NCBI RefSeq assembly: GCF_015500095.1
Contig: NZ_CP062983.1
Span: 4,340,001 to 4,404,000 of the forward strand
Source of the DNA: Phototrophicus methaneseepsis
GTDB taxonomy: Bacteria > Chloroflexota > Anaerolineae > Aggregatilineales > Phototrophicaceae
DNA: 64,000 nucleotides
Direction: 5' to 3'
Of the stretch, positions 32,367 to 40,919 are shown in pieces. Position 1 is the first letter of the stretch; the number at the start of each line of letters is the position of its first letter. The notes under the pieces were generated by a model that worked only from the letters and a program-made list of their open reading frames with translations, was not told the DNA's origin and ran no database searches. The position numbers and the translations under genes were made by a program.

Positions 32367-33404
32367 TCATTGAAGCGTTTCAAGATAATCCAACAAAGTT
32401 TGCAGTTGATCGGGATCAAGCTGCATGGGCGGCATACGATTGCCTGGTTTGATCGCCTGGGCATTGGTGATCCATGCGGCGAGATTGCCGCGTGTGTTCG
32501 GTAAAACGCCAGCGCCAATCGTGGCTCGACTGGCGAGGTGGGTGAGATCAGGCCCGATAACGCCGGTCGCGTTCGTCCCTTCAATCCGATGACAATAAAC
32601 ACAAGCGGACCCCATAAAAACCTGACGACCAGCTTCAATACTGCTGATCTCCGGCTCCTGGGCCGGTTGCTCCTGAGTATTGACCCATGTTTCAAAGTCA
32701 TCGCGCTCGCTGGCGATGACAAAAAATGCCATATTCGCATGTTGTAATCCGCAGAACTCCGCACATTGTCCACGATAGATGCCGGGCTCATCAGCCTGCA
32801 ACTGAATCGTATTCGTCTGGCCGGGGATCAAATCCAACTTGCCGCCTAATTGGGGTATCCAGAAGCTGTGAATGACATCATCGCTAGTCAGGCGGAAGAT
32901 GACTGGCTCACCAGCCGGAATGTGAATCTCATTGGCGCTGTTAATCCCTTGATCAGGATAATGAACTTCCCACCACCACTGATGCCCAATGACTTGTATT
33001 GTCAGGGTGTCGCTGCTTGCTGATGCGATCGCACTGCCCTGTTCGATGACGATGGCAAGTGCCATCAACATAGCTAACACCACAGCCGGGACAAGGCCAC
33101 CAGCGACCATCACGACACGCAGAGCGCGTTTTTCATTTTCAGCGGCTTGTTCAGGCGTTTCTGGTGAGTTGACGTCTTCAGAGATGGTATGAAGTCGATC
33201 GTTCCTGTTGCGAAAAATGACGTAAGCAAGGATGAGGGTCACAACTGTAAATGTCATGGCTGCGATACCAAAGAGCAACCAGCTTAAATTAGCGACCTTG
33301 CCTGCTGATGAGCTGGCTGGATTGAGGGTAGAATGTGAGGCGGTACAGCCACTGACTGCCAGTATTAAAAACAGCATTATGAAGCGATGTAATTTTGATC
33401 GCAT
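32367..33404 (-). CDS. ctaC: Cytochrome c oxidase subunit II with fused cytochrome c domain
   Basis: From ATG 33404 the protein has 345 residues. The lipobox LILAVSGC is followed by two membrane helices (about 40-60 and 100-122). Next is the cupredoxin domain with GHQWWWEVHYP, VIHSFWIPQLGGK, and the CuA ligands in GQCAEFCGLQHANM. A cytochrome c domain follows (CVYCH, with Met in GNRMPPMQ). This is the electron entry subunit of a caa3-type oxidase. It is the first gene of the ten-gene operon, and its promoter must lie in the ~380 bp upstream. Confidence 0.95.
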   Translation of the reverse strand: MRSKLHRFIMLFLILAVSGCTASHSTLNPASSSAGKVANLSWLLFGIAAMTFTVVTLILAYVIFRNRNDRLHTISEDVNSPETPEQAAENEKRALRVVMVAGGLVPAVVLAMLMALAIVIEQGSAIASASSDTLTIQVIGHQWWWEVHYPDQGINSANEIHIPAGEPVIFRLTSDDVIHSFWIPQLGGKLDLIPGQTNTIQLQADEPGIYRGQCAEFCGLQHANMAFFVIASERDDFETWVNTQEQPAQEPEISSIEAGRQVFMGSACVYCHRIEGTNATGVIGPDLTHLASRATIGAGVLPNTRGNLAAWITNAQAIKPGNRMPPMQLDPDQLQTLLDYLETLQ

Positions 33405-33790
33405 ACTTCGCCCACACAATCCTTGATTTATTGATTATCTTTGTTGATCTGGTGATGGATGCTGCCAGGGCCAACCTATGCCCTTACACTACTCCTCATA
33501 AGATCGAACCACAAAGCGCGATCGTTCCATATGATTAAGATCACCTGACCCATATTGATATAGGTAAAAAGTGCCACACTAGTATCACATCATGGGATGA
33601 TTGAATTCGGCAGTGTTTAGGTAACATTTTTTACTGCACGCCTGAAACAATGGGCATGAGCGGCAAGTTGCCCTGAGGATGGCTCCTATATTTCTATTAC
33701 AAGGGCGTTTTGCTGTTTTTGATTATTTTGCTTGCAAAATTTCCTGGTTATCTACGAAAGCAAGAGCCGAAAACAGCAGAAAGCAGATAC
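33405..33790. promoter_or_regulatory. Upstream region of the oxidase operon
   Basis: No convincing gene is present. The minus-strand promoter of ctaC is expected here, with AT-rich blocks near 33425-33450 and 33530-33570. A plus-strand open frame at 33710-33925 runs opposite the small ORF and parA remnant and has no ribosome site, so it is not called. The part above 33700 probably belongs to the element scar. Confidence 0.35.
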
Positions 33791-33919
33791 TTAGCTAGCA
33801 GAACTGTTGTGATCGCCGATTTGATATCGCGTACTGAAGATAATGTCGCCACTGCCGATCATGTCGACAGTAAGGCTATCGAGCGGCGATGTGTTGATTT
33901 CACGTTTTTTGCGAGCCAT
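33791..33919 (-). CDS. Small ORF of 42 codons after the parA remnant
   Basis: The ATG lies two bases after the stop of the parA remnant. The product begins MARKKREINTSPLDSL and ends in a short polar tail. The basic start followed by LDSLTVDMIG could be the truncated N-terminus of a ParB-like or small DNA-binding partner, which usually follows parA, but it is too short to decide. GGCAAGC before the ATG is a poor ribosome site. It is probably a remnant of a former element. Confidence 0.4.
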   Translation of the reverse strand: MARKKREINTSPLDSLTVDMIGSGDIIFSTRYQIGDHNSSAS

Positions 33920-33921
33920 GG

Positions 33922-34339
33922 CTAGCTTGCCTTCTGACGTGCCTTCTGACGAACGATATTCGCAACCAATTCACCATAAGCCACACTGGCAGCAGCTTTG
34001 GGTTCATAGTTGAAGACGCTCAGGTGATTGTGGTGAGAGTAGGAGACAGCCTCATTCTGTGGGATCATGCCGCAGAACAGTTGTCCGAGCACATTGTGTG
34101 ACTTCATCTCATCGAGCAGCTGCATGCGGACTTGGACACGCCGATCCTATCTTGGTGACGAGGATGCCGTTGACGTACAGGCTCGAATGCCGCCAGCCTT
34201 CGCGAATGTCGTTGATCTTACCCATCCCATCAACAAGCCAGCCGTATGTGTTGGAGCCGAGAATTTTGGGAAATATGATTGCTTGGAGGAATTTGAGAGA
34301 TGGTTTCAGAGGACTCTGATGTTCGAGTTGGATCTCCAT
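33922..34339 (-). pseudogene. ParA-like ATPase remnant, truncated and frameshifted
   Basis: Only C-terminal ParA sequence survives. One frame (about 34339-34130) gives GMGKINDIREGWRH and YVNGILVTKIGS. The next (34125-33922) gives MQLLDEMKSHNVLGQLFCG, then IPQNEAVSYSHHNHLSVFNY and PKAAASVAYGELVANIV. The two join at about 34130-34145 by a one-base shift. The Walker A and the rest of the N-terminal half are missing. ParA proteins partition plasmids or act in element maintenance. The remnant lies between the oxidase operon and tRNA-Glu, beside a decayed recombinase end, so it marks an old integration event. Confidence 0.65.
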
Positions 34340-34375
34340 AGGTCTGGGTGAATTTCATAGCGGCATCTATGCCCC

Positions 34376-34489
34376 TTCGAAGCATATTTCATTTCAGGTG
34401 AGGATCGAGGAAGTATAAACAGTGGTTGTGGAAACAAAAAAAGCAGCCGTTAAATCGCTGCTTTTCAGTGTTCGGAGTATGCCTCCGTA
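34376..34489 (+). repeat. Direct repeat, copy B: decayed recombinase 3' end abutting tRNA-Glu
   Basis: This is the counterpart of copy A at 16668-16781. In frame it still encodes KHISFQVRIEEV followed by TAA, matching the end of the complete recombinase (KHISDQVKAEEM). The stop shows that the sequence after it is normally non-coding. The copy ends one base from the 3' end of tRNA-Glu, marking that tRNA as the likely former integration site. Confidence 0.7.
34436..34465 (-). terminator. Terminator of tRNA-Glu
   Basis: Read on the minus strand, AAAAGCAGC and GCTGCTTTT pair around a 9-base loop and run into a string of T. A second small hairpin (CGGAG/CTCCG) lies between it and the tRNA. The A-rich left side may let it also act on the plus strand against a recombinase gene. 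Confidence 0.75.
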
Positions 34490-34490
34490 G

Positions 34491-34563
34491 TAGCCCGTAA
34501 GAGATTCGAACTCTTGTCTCCACCTTGAAAGGGTGGCATCCTAGTCCCCTAGACGAACGGGCC
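34491..34563 (-). tRNA. tRNA-Glu (anticodon UUC)
   Basis: The 73-base gene folds as a cloverleaf. The acceptor stem GGCCCGT/ACGGGCT pairs with one G-U at the first position. The D arm is GTCTAGGGGACTAGGAT, and the anticodon arm is CCACC-CTTTCAA-GGTGG with TTC as anticodon. The T arm is AAGAG-TTCGAAT-CTCTT. The discriminator base is A and no CCA is encoded. Its 3' end abuts a decayed serine-recombinase end, so it likely serves or served as an integration site. Confidence 0.95.
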
Positions 34564-34630
34564 TCAACGCTGCAACAGTATATATAACAGGCCTGCCAAC
34601 GTCAAGGGGAATTCTGCCAATAATCCCAGG

Positions 34631-34993
34631 TTATCCGATGTATTGGCTGAGCTTTTGAGCGAGTTCTTTGAGGTTCAACGGTTTGGGCAAATAATCATCA
34701 CACCCTGCTTGCAGAGCCCGTTCTTTATCGCCTACCATCGCATGAGCGGTAAGGGCAATAACGGGAATATCACGCAAAGTTTCGTCTGCTTTGATAATGC
34801 GTGTCGCTGTCCAACCATCCATTCGTGGCAGCGACAAATCCATTAAGATGAGGTCGGGGCGTTCTTGCTGGGCAAGCGCCACACCCTGGTCACCATCGGT
34901 GGCTGTAATGACGTCTAACTCCAACGACCCCAACACATCCAGCATCAAAGTCAGGTTATCTTCATTATCTTCTACTACAAGAACGCGCTTCAT
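34631..34993 (-). CDS. CheY-like single-domain response regulator
   Basis: The 120-residue protein is a complete receiver domain: VLVVEDNEDN with the acidic pair, phospho-acceptor Asp in LILMDLSLPRMDG (Asp52), Thr in ALTAHAM and Lys in YLPKPLN. It resembles the DivK or hybrid-kinase receiver subgroup more than motor CheY. No output domain or adjacent kinase is present, so it likely relays phosphate to a separate partner. It is followed by the zinc-finger gene divided by about 45 bases upstream. Confidence 0.9.
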   Translation of the reverse strand: MKRVLVVEDNEDNLTLMLDVLGSLELDVITATDGDQGVALAQQERPDLILMDLSLPRMDGWTATRIIKADETLRDIPVIALTAHAMVGDKERALQAGCDDYLPKPLNLKELAQKLSQYIG

Positions 34994-35039
34994 GTCGTAT
35001 TACCCTTGCATGTACTGCGGCATGTACTGCGTACAGCCG

Positions 35040-35342
35040 TTACTTGGCAGAGGCGTCTTTCCGTCGGAACGTTGACCTGGGAGAGATCTGGGTAATTTCA
35101 TTCCCGCTAGTTGATTCGCTACTTACAGAACCGTCTATCGAACTCAAGTAGTCGATCAACTCGCCCGCTTCTGCGGTGATCTCTTCATATCCACAGATGT
35201 CACAACTATACAGTGAGACATCCGGCAACTGAAAGAGCTGTCCCTGTACCTTGGCGACCAGTGTCACCGGGCGAACCCGACGCTGGCCGATCTGGCAATT
35301 TGGGCACCAATCCTGCTTTTTATGTTGTGTGGGACTTGTCAT
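35040..35342 (-). CDS. Small zinc-ribbon protein (YgiT/MqsA-type finger)
   Basis: The 100-residue protein has two CxxC pairs, CPNC near residue 13 and CDIC near 47, as in YgiT-type zinc fingers, followed by YEEITAEAGELIDYLSSI. The tail is polar and Arg/Lys-rich. MqsA uses such a domain with an HTH to form an antitoxin; no HTH and no toxin gene are seen here. The start overlaps the stop of the first signal peptidase gene (35339-35342), so it is coupled to the peptidase operon. Function is unknown. Confidence 0.65.
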   Translation of the reverse strand: MTSPTQHKKQDWCPNCQIGQRRVRPVTLVAKVQGQLFQLPDVSLYSCDICGYEEITAEAGELIDYLSSIDGSVSSESTSGNEITQISPRSTFRRKDASAK

Positions 35343-36010
35343 GACTCATCTACCTCGACAGGCTGCGTACTATGAAAAGCATCTTCGTGTTGGATCACAC
35401 CGAATTCCGATATGGGCCAGTAACGAAATAGAACACGCCCAACAATATGGTCAATCGTTACCGGGCCAAAACTTCTTGAATCTGTACTATGGTTGCGATT
35501 ATCGCCCATAACAAAGTATTCATCTGGCCCTAGCGTAACGGTGCGATCTGAGCAGCTGAAAGTCCCGCATTCTTCATAAGTATACGACTCTTTAAGCTGT
35601 TGACCGTTGACGTACACTTGCTGATCCCGAATTTCCACCGTATCACCGGGTAATCCGATCACCCGTTTAATGAGCATAATGCCAACTTCGCTGGGGCGCA
35701 TAGAATTAAAAACAATGACATCACTATAAGTTGGCGTATCAAAGAGATAATTTAATCGACTTACGATGAGACGATCCCCATTTTGAAAGGAAGGCTCCAT
35801 ACTACGCCCTTCTACCAATGAACGTGGAATCGCCATATCAAACAAGACCGTCACCACAACGACGAAAATAACCGTTCGTAAAATTTCCGCTAAGAGGCCG
35901 CTCGTACGCAAGCGCGGCTTGAGCCTTGGCACAGGCAGATATTCCGTTTCGACAGGACCATAACCCAGAGGATTACGGCTTAGCGACGGATTTTGCTCTT
36001 TTTCTGGCAT
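35339..36010 (-). CDS. lepB: Signal peptidase I, copy 1
   Basis: From ATG 36010 the protein has 223 residues (upstream in-frame ATG codons at 36019 and 36049 are possible). One membrane helix (TVIFVVVVTVLFDMAI) follows a Pro-rich cytoplasmic start. Catalytic Ser is in EGRSMEPSF, Lys in LIKRVIGLPGDTVEI, and the closing box is MGDNRNHSTDSR. It cleaves N-terminal signals outside the membrane. It carries two Cys in the ECGTFSC loop shared with the other copies. It is the last of three adjacent homologous genes and overlaps the zinc-finger gene. Confidence 0.92.
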   Translation of the reverse strand: MPEKEQNPSLSRNPLGYGPVETEYLPVPRLKPRLRTSGLLAEILRTVIFVVVVTVLFDMAIPRSLVEGRSMEPSFQNGDRLIVSRLNYLFDTPTYSDVIVFNSMRPSEVGIMLIKRVIGLPGDTVEIRDQQVYVNGQQLKESYTYEECGTFSCSDRTVTLGPDEYFVMGDNRNHSTDSRSFGPVTIDHIVGRVLFRYWPISEFGVIQHEDAFHSTQPVEVDES

Positions 36011-36098
36011 CACAGCCATACAACAGCCTTTTACTTTGCGTACTGCCAAAGAATGAGATCAAAGTGTTCATCAGGTCTATGGGTCAGGCTGGTGGCCG

Positions 36099-36941
36099 TT
36101 ACTCTAACAGCCCCAGAGCATCCAACGGCCAATAACGCAAAATGACTCGGCCAATGATATGATCCAGCGTCACAGCACCATAGTCTCTAGAATCATAGCT
36201 GTGGTTACGGTTATCCCCCATGACGAAATATTCATCTTCGCCAAGCTCAACACGTTCATCCGGGCAGTTATAGGTGGCGCAGGCTTCATTGATATAATCT
36301 TCCTCAATTTCCTGCCCATTGAGGTAGACACGTTGATCACGCAACTCAATCGTATCCCCTGGCACACCAATAACGCGCTTGATAATCATCGTATTTGGCT
36401 CATTGGGGCTCATCGAATTGAAGACAATGAAATCATTGTGATCTGGTTTGTCAAATAAATAGTGGACGCGGCTCACAATGAGCCGATCACCATCATGGAA
36501 AGTTGGGACCATACTGCGCCCCTCGACCAGAGAACGCGGGATAGCCAGATCAAACAAGACCGTCACCACAATAACGAAGATCACAGTGCGCAATGTTTCG
36601 CCCAGGAACCCGCGCACATGTAAGCGTGGCTTACGTCGTGGCTCTGACGGCTGGCTGGCTTCCTGACTCGCTTCTGGCGATGGTCCTGGTTTAGCTGGCA
36701 CAGGGATCACCGTGACAGGCCCTTCACCATCAGCCAGGGCTTCATTATCACGAGCAATCACGTCATTACGCGCCGATACCGCCTCTTGCACAGGCGGCGT
36801 CACAGATTGCTCTGTAGCATCTTCTGCATCTGTTGTGCCATAAGAGGCATCCGCATCAGACGGTGCATCACGCTGTACACGATTTGTATTTTCAGGGTCA
36901 TTCGCTGCTTTTTGTTGATCAGCGTCATTCATGAAATCCAA
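36099..36941 (-). CDS. lepB: Signal peptidase I, copy 2 with long acidic N-terminus
   Basis: The 280-residue protein has about 110 residues of Glu/Asp/Pro-rich cytoplasmic sequence before the single membrane helix (TVIFVIVVTVLFDLAI). The active site has EGRSMVPTF (Ser) and IIKRVIGVPGDTIEL (Lys), then MGDNRNHSYDSRDYG. The loop has the paired Cys CATYNC. Start may be ATG 36941 or 36932. The helix and catalytic boxes are nearly the same as in copy 1, so the two arose by tandem duplication. The extended N-terminus is unusual and could bind partners. Confidence 0.92.
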   Translation of the reverse strand: MDFMNDADQQKAANDPENTNRVQRDAPSDADASYGTTDAEDATEQSVTPPVQEAVSARNDVIARDNEALADGEGPVTVIPVPAKPGPSPEASQEASQPSEPRRKPRLHVRGFLGETLRTVIFVIVVTVLFDLAIPRSLVEGRSMVPTFHDGDRLIVSRVHYLFDKPDHNDFIVFNSMSPNEPNTMIIKRVIGVPGDTIELRDQRVYLNGQEIEEDYINEACATYNCPDERVELGEDEYFVMGDNRNHSYDSRDYGAVTLDHIIGRVILRYWPLDALGLLE

Positions 36942-36957
36942 AGTTTTACGCCTTTAC

Positions 36958-37530
36958 TTAATCGGAGTAAGCATAGCGATGCATCAAACCCAGATCTTCC
37001 AGAGGCCAATAGCGGAATACCACTTCACCAATGATGAATTGGCGGTTCACAGGACCAAATATTCTGGAATCACTGCTTCGATTGCGATTATCCCCCATCA
37101 TAAAAAATTCATCCGGCGCCAATTGCCAGATGCTATCCGGGCAGTTCCCCACTGAGCAGGGCTCATTGATATAAGGCTCATACAGTTCCTGCCCATTAAC
37201 GTAGACCTGCGTATCGCGTATTTCGACCGTATCGCCAGGGACACCGATCACACGCTTGATATAGTCTTCGTTAGTGTTATCCGGGAAGTGAAAGACAACA
37301 ATATCGCCCAGTTGCGGCTCGCCTAATAAATAATTGACGCGGCTGACGATCAAAAACTCACTATTGTGGAAGTTCGGTTCCATACTGGCGCCATCAACCA
37401 CATAGCGCACACTCGCCATATTGATGAGCGCATATATCGCCAATATGAGAATCACACGGTCGAGCAGTTCTCGCAGGAAAGCCGGCGCGCGCAATTTAGG
37501 ACGCGGCAAAGGAGCGTAATCAACCATCAA
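36958..37530 (-). CDS. lepB: Signal peptidase I, copy 3
   Basis: The shortest copy has 190 residues, one membrane helix (VILILAIYALINMASV), DGASMEPNF with the catalytic Ser, DYIKRVIGVPGDTVEI with Lys, and MGDNRNRSSDSRIFG. The Cys pair is CSVGNC. It is more diverged from the other two, for example Ala in place of Arg beside the catalytic Ser. It is first in the three-gene row. The promoter is probably in the AT-rich 260 bases upstream, which it shares with the divergent receiver-GAF-cyclase gene. Confidence 0.92.
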   Translation of the reverse strand: MMVDYAPLPRPKLRAPAFLRELLDRVILILAIYALINMASVRYVVDGASMEPNFHNSEFLIVSRVNYLLGEPQLGDIVVFHFPDNTNEDYIKRVIGVPGDTVEIRDTQVYVNGQELYEPYINEPCSVGNCPDSIWQLAPDEFFMMGDNRNRSSDSRIFGPVNRQFIIGEVVFRYWPLEDLGLMHRYAYSD

Positions 37531-37793
37531 ATGTTGTATCTCGCCATAACGACTGGCATGAACAGGAATGCTGCTTTTCCATCAGGTGTGGGTACTGCAA
37601 CATGTAGTATCCATTGTGGCATAAATTGCATTATAGTAAGCTCTCTTATATGGTGCAATGCTCAGAATAAGGCTTAGAAACTTAACAAACAATTGATTTT
37701 CAATGTGTACATTTCAATAAATTAAGCGATATACTGTTTTATAATAAGGTTATATGCGATACTAAAGCTGATAACTTAGAAACCGGATCCATT

Positions 37794-39389
37794 ATGCAGG
37801 TCATGCAGCAGGAAGAAATTGCCGTTCAAGAAAAGATCTTGGTAGTCGATGATGGTCAAGATATGCTTGACTTCGTCGTCGAACATGTCCTCCAACCTGC
37901 AGGTTACCATTATGTCCTGGCACACGATGGCCGTGAGGGGCTGAAGATGGCTGTCCAGCATCAGCCAGATCTCATTTTGCTGGATTTCCATATGCCACGC
38001 ATGAATGGCGCTCAACTATTAGAACAGTTGAACCGTAACAACATTGATATTCCGGTTATTCTGATGACGTCCAAAGGCTCAGAAGACATCGCGATTGAAG
38101 TCTACCGCTTGGGCGTCAAAGATTATGTGCGTAAGCCCTTCTACCCGGAAGAAATGCTTGAAGCTATTGAATATGCCCTGGCAGAAACACGCCTGCGTAA
38201 AGAAAAAGAAGCCCTGACGCGGCGTATCTTGCGGGCAAACCAGGAGTTACAACACCGTGTACAGCAGCTACACACCCTTTATGAAGTCGGTAAAAATGTG
38301 ACTTCCATTATCGACATGAAGGACTTGCTGCCGCGCATCGTAGAAGCCGCCACGCGCATCTCTCATGCAGAAGAAGGCCAGCTCTCTTTGCTGATTGATG
38401 GACGCCTTTGCTGTCGTGCAGAAGTCAACCAGACGATGCACCACGCCCGTTCCTGCGACAAAGTCGTCAACGATAGCATCGCCCGCCACGTCATCCAAAC
38501 ACAATCCGCCCTACTTCTAGGCCCGGAGCAACTGCGTAAACAGGAAGCACAGCCGATTGCGATGGCCTATGCGCCCCTCATCATGAAGGGCAACGTCATG
38601 GGCGTCCTGAGCGTCGCCAATTACACGGCCAGCTCGCGCGAGTTCAATCCCGGTGACCGTGAACTACTGGAAGCTCTGAGCGACTATGCTGCTGTCGCTA
38701 TCCAGAACAGCAGGCACTATCACGAACTGGAAGCCAGCAAACAGCAAGTCCAGGCGACATTTGAGCGTTTTGTGCCGCCCTCAGTCGTACAACAAGCCCT
38801 CGCCCGGCCAGAAGGCGTCGAATTAGGCGGCCATCGGCAAGAAATCAGCGTGCTATTTGCCGATATTCGTGGCTATACCGCCTGGAGCGAAAACGCTGCC
38901 CCAGAACAGGTCATGGAGACGTTAAATCACTATCTCAACCTGGCGGCAGGGGTCGTCATTGGCTGGAACGGGACGCTCGACAAATTCATGGGGGATGGGC
39001 TCATGGCGATATTCAACGCCCCCAACGCCATGGAAAACCATGTCCACTATGCGACAGAAGCGGCCCTGGCGATGATGCATGCCGCCCATGAAGTCAATGC
39101 ACAGCACGGCTATAAACTTTCTTATAGTATTGGCGTAAATGTGGGCGAAGCTGTCGTGGGCTACATCGGCAATAAAGATGCGATGAACTACACAGCTATT
39201 GGGGATACCGTCAACCTGGCAAAGCGCCTGCAAGAATATGCCAAACCCGGCCAGATTCTCATTGATGAATCCGTCGCCAAGCGCCTTGGCAAGCTTATCA
39301 AAGCCAAGCCACTTGCTAAAATGCGCGTCAAAGGTCGTCAGCAGCCCACAATCGCTTATGAACTCATCGACCTGAGGCCAATGCGCTAG
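37794..39389 (+). CDS. Receiver-GAF-class III nucleotide cyclase
   Basis: The 531-residue protein has a receiver domain (VVDDGQDMLD, LILLDFHMPRMNG, VRKPFY), then a linker coiled coil and a GAF domain (about 160-310). The class III adenylate/guanylate cyclase domain follows (about 345-500), with LFADIRGYTAW and DKFMGDGLMAIFNAP supplying the two metal-binding Asp. It likely makes cAMP or cGMP when the receiver is phosphorylated or the GAF domain binds a ligand. The Lys/Asp specificity pair cannot be settled by eye. It is divergent from the signal peptidase operon. Confidence 0.9.
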   Translation: MQVMQQEEIAVQEKILVVDDGQDMLDFVVEHVLQPAGYHYVLAHDGREGLKMAVQHQPDLILLDFHMPRMNGAQLLEQLNRNNIDIPVILMTSKGSEDIAIEVYRLGVKDYVRKPFYPEEMLEAIEYALAETRLRKEKEALTRRILRANQELQHRVQQLHTLYEVGKNVTSIIDMKDLLPRIVEAATRISHAEEGQLSLLIDGRLCCRAEVNQTMHHARSCDKVVNDSIARHVIQTQSALLLGPEQLRKQEAQPIAMAYAPLIMKGNVMGVLSVANYTASSREFNPGDRELLEALSDYAAVAIQNSRHYHELEASKQQVQATFERFVPPSVVQQALARPEGVELGGHRQEISVLFADIRGYTAWSENAAPEQVMETLNHYLNLAAGVVIGWNGTLDKFMGDGLMAIFNAPNAMENHVHYATEAALAMMHAAHEVNAQHGYKLSYSIGVNVGEAVVGYIGNKDAMNYTAIGDTVNLAKRLQEYAKPGQILIDESVAKRLGKLIKAKPLAKMRVKGRQQPTIAYELIDLRPMR

Positions 39390-39418
39390 GCCCATTACAC
39401 CTTCATGCTCCGGGCCTA
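39387..39418. terminator. Inverted repeat between convergent cyclase and der genes
   Basis: TAGGCCC at the cyclase stop pairs with GGGCCTA around an 18-base loop. It lies between convergent stops and may end transcription both ways, though no T-run follows. Confidence 0.35.
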
Positions 39419-39430
39419 CCGTTATCGAAC

Positions 39431-40813
39431 CTACTCTTCGTTATTCTTGCGCTCTCTAAAGCTCAGACGAATAGGCGTTCCCTCGAAGGAAAACGATTCT
39501 CGTATGCGGTTTTCAAGGTAGCGCTCATACGTAAAGTGCAGCAAGCGCTTATCGTTGATGTGGAACAGGAATAACGGCGGATCTGTGCGGACCTGCGTCG
39601 CATAGAAAATCTTTAGACGGCGCACACCCCGGTTCGGCGGCGCATGTCTTTCAAGTGCATCGCGCACAAGCTGGTTTAACTCAGATGTCGAGATGCGGAT
39701 AAAGCGATTTTCATAGACGCGATGGGCCACTTCCAGCACTTGGTGAATACGCTGGCCGTTCAGGGCGCTGATGAAAATCACAGGGGCATAAGGGACGAAG
39801 TGCAGCCGCTCGCGGATGGAGTTCATGTAATCGTTCATGGTATGTGCGTCTTTTTCGACGGCATCCCACTTGTTGACCACAATCACGAGGCTCTTGTATT
39901 CTTCGATCACATAACCCGCGATGTGCTCGTCCTGCTCTGTCACGCCCATTTCACCATCCAATACCAGGATAGCCACCTGCGCGCGTTCTATCGCCTGGAA
40001 AGCCCGCACCACGCTGAACTTTTCAACACCGGGTTCAATGCGGCCACGGCGACGCATCCCAGCTGTATCAATAATGGTGACATCTTCACCATGCCAGCGA
40101 ATCGTCGTATCAATGGCGTCGCGCGTGGTACCCGCAATCGGGCTGACAATCGCGCGTTCTTCACCAATGAGCTTATTCAGTAACGTGCTCTTACCTGCGT
40201 TCGGGCGGCCGACAATGGCGATATGCAGGTGATCATTTTCAACCTCGCCTTCATGCACCCAATCATCAGAGATACGGCGCAGCTCCTCCGTCACGACATC
40301 GAGCATATCCCCCACGCCCGCACCATGAATTGAACTAATCGGGATGACCTGACCAAGCCCCAATGCATAGAACTCGTAAGCATCGTTTTCATACTTTTTG
40401 TCATCAGCTTTATTGGCTGCGACAATAACGGGCTTATCTGTACGGCGCAAAATCTCCGCAATGGTCTCATCCGCAGCCGTCATACCGGAGAGGATATCCA
40501 CGACCATGATGATAATATCAGCCTCTTGCACAGCAGCCAGAGCCTGGGATTCTATCTGCGGGACAAAGTCGATGCTGCCTTCCGCCAGGGGATTTTCATC
40601 ACGCGTCCCCTTCGCCTGATACACTTCAATACCGCCCGTATCAATGACGTGGAACGTGATGCCATTCCAGAACGACTGCCCTTGCAGGCGGTCGCGCGTC
40701 GTACCAGGAATATCGTGGATGACGGCCATGCGCTCACCCACCAACCGGTTAAATAGCGAACTCTTGCCAACATTCGGGCGCCCAACAAGCGCCACGATGG
40801 GTTTTCTTGCCAT
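39431..40813 (-). CDS. der: Ribosome-assembly GTPase Der (EngA)
   Basis: The 460-residue protein has two tandem GTPase domains: GRPNVGKSSLFNRL with DTGGI and NKADD in the first, then GRPNAGKSTLLNKL, DTAGM and NKWDAVE in the second. A KH-like domain closes it (RRLKIFYATQVRTDPP, near 400). Der binds and matures the 50S ribosomal subunit. Length and order match the family, with a slightly longer first domain (an insertion around 60-80 after DTGGI). ATG at 40813. Confidence 0.97.
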   Translation of the reverse strand: MARKPIVALVGRPNVGKSSLFNRLVGERMAVIHDIPGTTRDRLQGQSFWNGITFHVIDTGGIEVYQAKGTRDENPLAEGSIDFVPQIESQALAAVQEADIIIMVVDILSGMTAADETIAEILRRTDKPVIVAANKADDKKYENDAYEFYALGLGQVIPISSIHGAGVGDMLDVVTEELRRISDDWVHEGEVENDHLHIAIVGRPNAGKSTLLNKLIGEERAIVSPIAGTTRDAIDTTIRWHGEDVTIIDTAGMRRRGRIEPGVEKFSVVRAFQAIERAQVAILVLDGEMGVTEQDEHIAGYVIEEYKSLVIVVNKWDAVEKDAHTMNDYMNSIRERLHFVPYAPVIFISALNGQRIHQVLEVAHRVYENRFIRISTSELNQLVRDALERHAPPNRGVRRLKIFYATQVRTDPPLFLFHINDKRLLHFTYERYLENRIRESFSFEGTPIRLSFRERKNNEE

Positions 40814-40919
40814 ATTCGTTGTCTCTCAAATCTGCTTGAAGCTCTATTATACAGATAGTGAACGCCGCAAATAAGGGCTTTCAACCAGCGAGAGGCCCCT
40901 CATGGCCGAGTTACCCCCG

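Noticed and set aside
33710-33925. Plus-strand ORF opposite the parA remnant
   Set aside because: It is the complement of the small ORF and remnant, lacks a ribosome site and resembles no family.
35040-35342. MqsA-type antitoxin with a toxin partner
   Set aside because: The protein has the zinc-finger part only, no HTH, and its neighbour is a signal peptidase rather than an MqsR-like toxin.
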